In this document: piece by piece, positions 26,837-36,416 of the stretch
Position numbering within the stretch: the first letter of the stretch is position 1
How the letters are laid out: each line of letters opens with the position of its first letter
DNA from: Doryteuthis pealeii
Taxonomy: Eukaryota; Mollusca; Cephalopoda; Myopsida; Loliginidae
Reading direction: 5' to 3'
DNA: 64,000 bases
Assembly: GCA_023376005.1 (NCBI GenBank)
Contig: CM042163.1
Coordinates: 5,791,367 to 5,855,366 of the forward strand
Notes under the pieces: model-generated
Seen by the model: only the letters and a program-made list of their open reading frames with translations
What the model was told of the DNA's origin: nothing
Databases searched by the model: none
Made by a program: the position numbers and the translations under genes

Positions 26837-29800
26837 TTTTTAAAAATTTGATTCAAATTAGGAAAGACTTGTCAAAAGTTTTCTTGATTTTTTTACTTTT
26901 TTCAAAATTGACATAAAAATACCGACATTTATTTTTTTAAATAAAAATATTAATTCATTTTGGTTTTATTCTTCTTGTCTTTGTTTATTTTCACTGTTTT
27001 TTTTGTGGGAGTGGGTGGGTGGTTGAGGGGTTGGAGTTCTTCCTGTTTAATTTATACGATCGCATAGGATTAACTTTTTTAAAAATGTCTAAAATTGTCA
27101 GATATGTTCGCGTTCTTCAAATAACATAGGTTAACTGCCGCATCAGTTATTTTTGTTAAACTCCTAATAATCAGCGAATTAAAATTTACTTTTAGGTTTC
27201 TAATGACTTTCATTAAAAAAACATTTTTAGATTTAACATATTATTGAGAATTCTGAGGGGGGGGGTTATCGTCCTTGTCCACGAGCCTCTGTTTCGAACC
27301 AACCAATCACGAGCCAACATACTTTGGCGGCAAAGCCGAATTAGGCAAACTCGCCCTCTTCTGATCCAGCTTTCAACGGGAATAGACCTAAAAAAGGGTC
27401 GCTCCTCTTCATCAACAATCAGAATCGGAGTCGGACATCAAACAGAACGTCTATCATATCCGAACCTACAGAAGGCCGTAGCAAGGGCTCCGATAATACC
27501 CTATCTCAGGACTCAGATAAGTAATAAATTATAAACATTTGTGTAGACGAACTAAAGTTTGCAATCCTTATTGTTATATGTAATACAAGTCTTTTATTCC
27601 TATTTCTAGTTGTTTGGTTATTTCTTTAACTCTTAACCTGTCTGCCACACTCGTGGTTAACTCCATATTAGCAAACCTTGGAGTACTGTCGTTTCATTCG
27701 TCTTGTTTCTTTATAATATAAAATACAATGAAATGCATTAAACCAAAGTGAAAGCAAGATAGAAATTATTGGTGCATCGAAATTCAAGTAAGTTTTAATT
27801 TACTTTTGTCGGTCTATGTTTTTCTAACGTTAAGATGGTTCAAAATTAGTTTTCAGGGTTTAAGTTATTTTTCCAATATTTTGAGAATTAACGCGATGCA
27901 AATGCAGGAGATTTCTCTGAAATTGTTGGTTCGTTTTTATCACTCATATGATGCGTCGTCAGAGTTTGGCAATTGGGAAATTATGAACATCTTGTTGAGG
28001 TTGAGTAGTCGGATTGCATAGTGGAAACAATGAGTAAAAACAAAAGAATTTACAATAGGTAAAAGATAATGTGAGGAGGCGGATACACACGAGGTAGATT
28101 CAACAAAGATTTATTACGAACTAATTAGTTTTACAAGAAAGGTTTTAAAAAAGCGGGAACAAATCTTGGGTGGAAGTGGGTGGAGTTTGAGCTCTGCTGA
28201 TGTCACATCAAATATATTTATTAATGGAAATATGAGCTTAAAAAATATTCAACGTATCTTACATTACTTTGTTTATTTTAAATTGTCTAATGGTTTCTAT
28301 GGTAATTATGAATCGTGATAAGAAAAACAATTGTTCGGCTGCTTTAATACTCTGTCAGGTGGTGAACAGCGCATTGCAACGTCCCTAGTTTTGATTGAAT
28401 TTTTTTCTTTTTTTGACCCATTTCGTTCCAAGAAAAAAAAAACGAAAATTTTGGTTTAGGGATATTTCTTAAGCCTGGTTTTGTCTGCCACAAATGTAGT
28501 TGTAATCACAGTTGCGCGAGAGAACTGACAAATTGTGCCAATTATGATGAAAGATTCTTTAATTCAAAAAACATATGCAGCTGTGAAAACTGAAATTAAA
28601 AAAAGGGGGTTTGCATAAACCCACGGACAAAACGTACATAGGTGTTCAAAGGCAAACATTTAGAAAGAAAGAAACAAATTTTACATACATTTTACAGTGA
28701 CAACAGATTACACAGAACAAAGAATTTTTGATGAAGTTTTATCACCACATGTGGTTAATACTTAATATCAACAGGAAACATTTACGTCTATACAGATTAT
28801 GAATTCTAACATTTAATCTTTAAACTTTTTCTTTTACGAAATGTAATACATTTTTACATAAGAACAATTTCTAGGGTATTTAATTAATTTAACTGAAGGG
28901 CATAAATTATGTATATAACTTATATATTAATTAAAAGTATACTCATGTATATAATTTGAAAAATAAATATCATTTATCTCATTGACATATTGGACCAAGG
29001 CGATTTAAACATATTACATCAGTAGTTAACTAAACTGAGTTTGATGAACAGGGTGTGGCCCGTTCACTGACCCTTCAAAATTTCTCTGTGAAACTCTTGC
29101 ATATGAATCAAATTCCCGGGCACTGGAATCAAAGAACTTTCTATTCCTAACACTTTGTAGTGTCCCAGATTATCTTTCTCTTTTTTCTTTAACTCTTTAA
29201 GACATACTAAACTATGAGGATTATTTTTGTCTCTAACACAGAGTGTGGGGGGGTTTGATGAAACGAACCTGCTTATTCTAGGAAGCTGTTATCTAATGGT
29301 AGGCACACTCCCCTCCTCAAATAATGTTTGTCATTTTATATCAAGATTGGATGCGCCTTGATTTTTGTGTGGTGCCTGGATATTAGATCTCCTTGTAGAG
29401 TGAACAGCGGTAGAGGTGGTGGGTGTGGATGTCCATCAAGTGCATGTGCAGCTCATCAGACTTAGAGAATATCTTTATGCAATTGGTGCAGCCACACCCG
29501 GTGCTGAATTAGAAGTAGTGCAGGGACAGATGACTCTCCAATTTTCCCCCAATTGTGAATTGCTTTTCGAATGCATTGAGTAAACATTCAATCTGAACGG
29601 ATCTCTAAGGTAAACCTGAAAACCTTTCACATCATAGAAAGTAGCATTAACCTGGTCACGTGTCATTTTATCCCTTTTTTTTCCATTCGATGGGGATTCG
29701 ACTTTATTTCAGTCAGTCAGTCAGTCAGTCAATCAACAATTGGTTTGAGCAATGTGACTGGCCAAGCATATCGAGTAGTTTGCTAGGGTTGGTGTTGAAG

Positions 29801-32800
29801 AAGTCAGGGTAAGTATTGATGATAGAATTCTGGACGGTTTCATCAGCACAATTGTACAATTGAATGTTAGTCTGTATGGGGGGAAGATTGGTCATCTTTG
29901 TAAATACGTCCCAGTCTACCCTGAACTTCCTGAATTGTTGTGGAGTCATTTCCGAACTGAGTTGAGGAAGTTTTGCAGTTGGTGTTCTTGCATAATTAGC
30001 TGATGATGGGAGTGTCACTGGGGGATCCTTGGCTAGCTGTAGTATAGTGAGCATGTCACCCATAGTCTTAATGCTCAGTTCCTTAAGCATTGCACGATCC
30101 AGCATATGCAAGCTGGACCTTGCAATCTCTTCACTAGAAAATGTCTGGGCATAAGTTTTGGCAGAGGCAACAGATATGCCTGCCTCAATAAACAGACTTG
30201 ATTTCCTACTGTTGCAGAATATTTCTGGTAGGTGAAGATATTTGATATCCTTTTTGGACAAACTGTTGCACTTTTGGGATTTGAAGGATTTCGAATCATT
30301 TGGAAAAGTTTTTTTTCTCCTGGTAAGCAGTTATGAGAATATTGTAAATGTTCCTGAAACTCCATGGGGTTTCCAGGAAAAACAGGACACACTCCGCACA
30401 GTCAAGTGAATGATTCGATGAATTGGTTTGACTATGTGCAATCTGCTTTCTATGTTCGGACAGAGAATTGATACTTGTAAAATGAATTGAGCACAAACTG
30501 CGCGGATATTTTATGTCCAAACAAAATATATTTTGATGGACTACTACCCGGTGATCATGGCACACCAAGTTGGGACATGAAATGTTACAGTAGTTGCATT
30601 CGTTGCACTTCTGTTTCCTTTAGAGAAAAAACAAATTGCATGTGAATCTTGATGAGGTCCGATGTCTCAAAGTTATCAGGCAGACAGTAAGGGTCATTCA
30701 AGTGCATTCTGCTGGTTTTGTGTGTCCCGACATGAACGATGTTCCCATCAGTTTCAGATCCTGTCCATTTTCAGACCCAATCAGATATTTGGGACTGGTC
30801 AGAAAAGGGGGATGGGGTAAGGAGTATTCCTATTTCATCTTGAAATAAACTTGGTTTAAAATGTTATAACATGTCAGCAGATTCTTAGCAAAAAGTAGTA
30901 CCGAATTAACCCACAACAGGGGCCTTGGCTTTGACCCTTGGCTTTGACCTTCTTTGGGGCACTCAACCCCCCCCCCCGTCGCCCTTTTGTGCTCACTTCC
31001 AATATTTGTTCAAGACAGCATTCTGGTGTAGTTCCCATCTAGCTTTTTCTCCAAGCATTTTGTTGGTGCAGCCATACAGTAGCACTGATACGGCTACAGC
31101 GTGGATGAATTTTATCAGAGAGATCAGATTTCCATATGACCAATAATATCTCTAAAGCAGTCTATGTTTTTCCTATGTCTATATTAACATTCTCTAGATG
31201 AGATATTAATGACGTTCACAGTATGGAGTCGAGGTGTTAGCATCCTTCCGTCTACTAAAGACGATGGCGTAGTGTCCACTTTTAAAAAAATATCTGCAAC
31301 TGTGCGAGTGGCTGGATAGACCAATTTTCGAATGGCAATCTCTGGTGCGTGACTGCGAACACTTGCTGGAGATGCTGTTGTCTCTCCATCCTTATGGCTC
31401 TCTTTTCTGTGGTGGCTTCTTTCCTCTCTTTTTCACTCCTTTTCGTTCCTTGTTTGACGAGGAGGCACCAGGTCGTACAGCCTTCTGCATAAGCCTCCCA
31501 TGTGTTGGTGTCGATGTGGTATGTCTTCATTTCCCTCTTACAGACATCTTTAAAGTGCAGGCGTGGTCTCTCAACCGGTCAGTTGCCATCTACTAATTCA
31601 CCATACAGTATTTCTTTGGGGGTTTCTTTGTCCATCCTCCTGACGTGGCCAAGCCAACGCAGATGTCTCTCACAGATGATGGTGGGCATGCTGTTTATGT
31701 TTGCACATTCCAGCACGTCTGTGTTGGGCACTTTGTCCTGCCAACATATGCGTAGAATGTGGCGTAGGCATCTGAGGTGGAAATTGTCCAGTTTCCTAAC
31801 GTGACATGAGTATGTGATCCAGGCTTTGCTACTGTATAGGAGAGTACTGAAACGCACGCTTTGTAGATGTGCAGTTTGGTTCTCTTAGTAAGGCTGGCAT
31901 TGTTCCAGACTCTCTGGCTCAGTTTAGCCATGACTGTTGCCGCTCTCACAATTCTGCTATTGACTTCACTGTCAGTGGAAACTGAATTGGAAATTATGAA
32001 TATATATGGTGGTAATGTATCTCCTTGTAGGACTCCAGCGACAATGCCAAAGAAATCTGTTACTATCAGGTGAATGAACCATTGCTTTTGTGTCTTTGTA
32101 GGGCATCATTATAATGGTAACAGTTTCTTTGTGGAGAGACCATATGCTTGTAGTATTTGCTCCATCTTTCCTTTGTGTATGGATTAAAATGCATTGGATA
32201 AATCTACAAACAGAAAATGTTACCTTGAGATTTTATGCTGAAACTTCTTTGACGATTCGATGAATATTCAGGATCTGAGAAGTCGTGGATTGATTTCTGC
32301 GAAAACTCATTTTGATTTTTTCTACGGATTTTCTCAACTTCAGGTCAGATTTGATAGAGAAGAAGGGCATTATAAATCTTCGCAGTGAAAGTTATACGCC
32401 ACCTTTTTGGAGAATAGGAGGATGTAACATTTCGTCCTTTATATATAAAAAAAAGTTGTCGGGGTGGCCTAATGTCGGTATCAGCCAGACAACGAGGGAG
32501 TCTATCCCCTTTTCAATAGCACGAGACCAAGGAGATTATTTTAGCATCTGAGGTGGAGCGCCACACCTACCATCAGCTCCCCACTTTACCGCACAGATCC
32601 CTGTGCTACTCATTTGCTGAGTTGGCGAGGGCCAGTATCGAACTAAGAACCTTGTGGTTTCTAGCCGAATGCTCTACCGACTGAGCTAACCATGCCCTTT
32701 ATATATATTTTTTTGGGGGGGGGGGGAGAATATGTGCTTAATTGAAGTCATACCTAATTTGAAAATTAATTAGTTGATAATTAATGAATTGGGGTGAATA

Positions 32801-33184
32801 TATCTGTTCAAATGTAAGGCGTAAACAATATTCGCCTAATTCATTAATTATCAACTAATTAATTTTCAAATTAGGTATGACTTCAACTAAGCACATTTCC
32901 CCACCCCAATATATATATATATATATATATATAAATAATCTGGAAGTGCATGGTATTGGTGTAATGGTTAGAGTTGTAGGAAATGGACTCTTTGACTCAA
33001 GTTCAAATCCTGGACGAGGTTGTTTGCATTTCCCATAGCGCTAATATGCATCCAACTGCTCTCCCCCCAGTAGGGCAGACTGGGGCTCTTTAACCTTGGC
33101 TAGGTAACCAGTCTAGGAGAAGGAACATTCTGAATTTAATCCTGCTAACTTGTGTCACATCCTTCTTATGCAAAGGGGTTGGTT

Positions 33185-33226
<42 letters not shown>

Positions 33227-33352
33227 AAACAAATTTTGTTACAGGATAAACATTTTCAAATATGAATAGCTACGCTAAAAATGACTTATCTCATGCCAGC
33301 AGATTTTTTTATTCTTGTTTATTGCTTTCTGACAGGTTGTTGGGGTGATCTA

Positions 33353-33399
<47 letters not shown>

Positions 33400-35244
33400 T
33401 ACAAATGCACACATATACACATGTCTGCATCATTTGAGATAAGATGTTTTAACTTTCATCATTTGTAAATATATGGGATTTATTTTGTGTTTGTTCAATC
33501 TAAACATTTCTTTCTTCGTTCACCTTTTTATTTACATTTGCTGTATATACTTTCATAGAGGAATAATTAATTTTATTTAGTAATTTTTTGTTTTTTTTAT
33601 TTAAAGACAAAAAATATTAAATTTCTTAATTCAAATGATAATGACCCAGATTGAATTTGCTGTTTGGATTTTGAAGGACTAGGAATTTTGTCACGTTCAA
33701 TTTTGAAATTTAAACATTTTTTTTACCAAAATTCTTGGAGAGTTGATGCCTGAAACAATATTTCTTTCAAAATTGACACCCACAAACATTTGGAGATAGA
33801 AATTCCAGATTATTTTAAAAATTTTTAGGATAATTTTAAGTTAACTTTCCTTTTATAAAACATCAGTTTCGACTTCGAAAAAGAAAATTTTCATTCATTT
33901 TTATTGCAATTATTGAAGAGTTTTTTTAATTGTTTTAATTCAAACTTTAAATATTGATTGAGAAATTAAAATTTGTGTTTAGAAAATAATTCATCTGTAC
34001 ATTTGAGTCTGGGAAGAATTTTCAAATTTGTTGAAAACAATTTGTATTCTTTTTTTATTCCAGAGTGTTATCATTATTATTATCATTATTATTATTATTA
34101 TTATTATTCCTTTTGAGTTTTCACATCAGTGTTAGCTGATGGTCTTTCACTGGAGTCTGAGTGACAGCAAGTCTCCTCAGGTCTCCAGGATTCTTCTGAG
34201 TATTCTGGCAGATTGCAGCAGTGCAGTGTTCTGAATGGTTTCAATCCTTCCTCTGATATCCAGACTTTCCAAACCCTTTTCTAATCCTTTTGGGACTGTT
34301 CCAAGTGCACCAACTACAATTGGTATAACTTTCACTTTCATATTCCATAACTTTTTCAGTTCTCTGGCAAGGTCCAGATATTTGTCAATTTTTCATTTTC
34401 CTTTAACTTCACCCTGTGATCCGCTGGCACTGCAAAATCCACCAGTTGACAAGTTCTTTCTTTTTTGTTAATCAGCACTAGGTCTGGTCTTCTTGCTGGG
34501 ATAAGGTGATCCGTTTTAATTTCAAAGTCCCAGAGAATTTTGTGCGTTTCGTTCTCAAGAACAGATTCTGGTTTATGCATATACCATTTTGTTGTGTGTC
34601 TAGTTTTGTATTCTCATTGTGCTAGTTTGCTACATTCGCAGAGTATATGGTTAACAGTCTCATCTCTATTACCGCAAAGTCTACATTTACTATTCTGTTG
34701 GGTCTTATCAATTTTCGCTTTGATGTAGTTTGTCCTTATGGCATTATTTTGTGCAGCAATTATAAGTGATTCTGTTTCTCTTTTGAGGTTTCCCTTTCTT
34801 AACCATGTCCAAGTCTTTCCATGTGCAACCTCATCTATTTGTCGTTTGAAGCGTCCATATAATTGTTTTTCTTCCCATTTTTGTTTTTTAGTCTTTGTCG
34901 TTTTTCTGTTTGTCCATCTGCCGTTTCTACTATTGTTGGCCGCCATAAGTAATTTGTCTTTGCTCTTCCTTGTGTAATCTTCAAGTTGTTGGATTGTGGT
35001 TTCTACGCATTCCTCTATGTTGGCAAGACCTCTTCCCCCTTCCTTTCTTGACACATACAATCTATCTCTATCATCTCTAGGGTGGAGAGCCTTGTGCATG
35101 GTCATTAATTTTCTCGTCCTTTGGTCTATCTGTCTGAGTTCTTCTTTTGTCCATTTTAAGAATGGTCCTGAGTATCTTATAATGGGGACAGCCCAGGTAT
35201 TAATTCCTTTGATCAGATTTCTTATTATTATTATTATCATTATC

Positions 35245-35285
<41 letters not shown>

Positions 35286-36098
35286 CAATATCATTATTAT
35301 TATTATTATATTAAAGGGGCCAGTTTTGCTCAGTCAGTAGAGCATCTTCCTTGGAATCGCAAGGTTCCTGGTTCAATCCCAACCCCTGCCAACTCAGCGC
35401 ATGAGTAGCACAGATTAAGTAATCTGATCTGTGCAGTAAAGTGGGGAGCTCAGCAAAACAATCTTCCTGGTCTAGTGCTAATGAAAAGGGGATAGACTCC
35501 CTCACAGTCCAGCTGATACCAACAATAGGCCATTCCACCAACTTTACTTTTACTTTATTATTATTATTATTTCTAAAAAGGAAGTGACAATTATCAATGA
35601 TTTCAATTGTAATTCATTCAGAGATAAATAATCTTTTGTTATATCATTCGGTTTCAGTCAAAATATTTTAAGATTAATTTTATTTTTAATTTGAGTAATA
35701 TTCACATTAACACACACACATTATATATATATATATATATATGAAAGTACGCAAACAGTTTGTTTGATATGGCTATGCCGACAATTTTTGGGAGAATATG
35801 CGCTTAATTGAAGTCATACCTAATTTGATAATTAATTAGTTGGTAATTAATGAATTAGGTGGATATATCTGTTTAAATGTAAAGCGTAAACAAATTGAGA
35901 AAAAGTCAATCTCTGTATGTACATTTCGGCCTATTATGCCTCATCAGCAGAGTTATAGACTCGAAGCCGCTTTGTGTGTGATTCGAACCCTAACTATATA
36001 TATAAGATGGATTTCTGAGCTATTTTCATGTTCACAACTGAACTCCTTGTAGAAATGGCTTTAAACTGTTAAGAAGTGGCAATCACCATATATATATA

Positions 36099-36131
<33 letters not shown>

Positions 36132-36364
36132 CATGAGGTTGTTTGCATTTCACATAGTGTAATACCGTTGGGAAAGGAATGCATTAAACTATTCTACTCT
36201 GGGTAAATAGTAGGGCAGATTAGGCCTTTTAACCTTCTAGTTTAGTTGAATGAAAATTCAAAATTCAAACCTGTTTAACTCTGCTTAAGGAATTGACCTT
36301 GTGTCACATCCTAATTGTGAGGAGGGGTTGGTAAATACATATATGTGAGTGAGTGAGTGAGTGA

Positions 36365-36416
<52 letters not shown>

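Noticed and set aside
27244..27534. Plus-strand frame of 96 codons
   Set aside because: GC-richer and fairly long, but it starts in a G run, resembles no family I know and lacks convincing splice borders.
28480..28600. Cys-rich zinc-binding exon
   Set aside because: VCHKCSCNHSCARELTNC is suggestive, but the frame is short, no splice sites fit, and I recognise no family.
31345..31804. Plus-strand frames of 83 and 100 codons
   Set aside because: Antisense to the clearly recognisable family Y LINE protein on the minus strand.
34738..35340. Plus-strand frames of 79 and 114 codons
   Set aside because: They are antisense shadows of the R4-like LINE frame and of the ATT tract.
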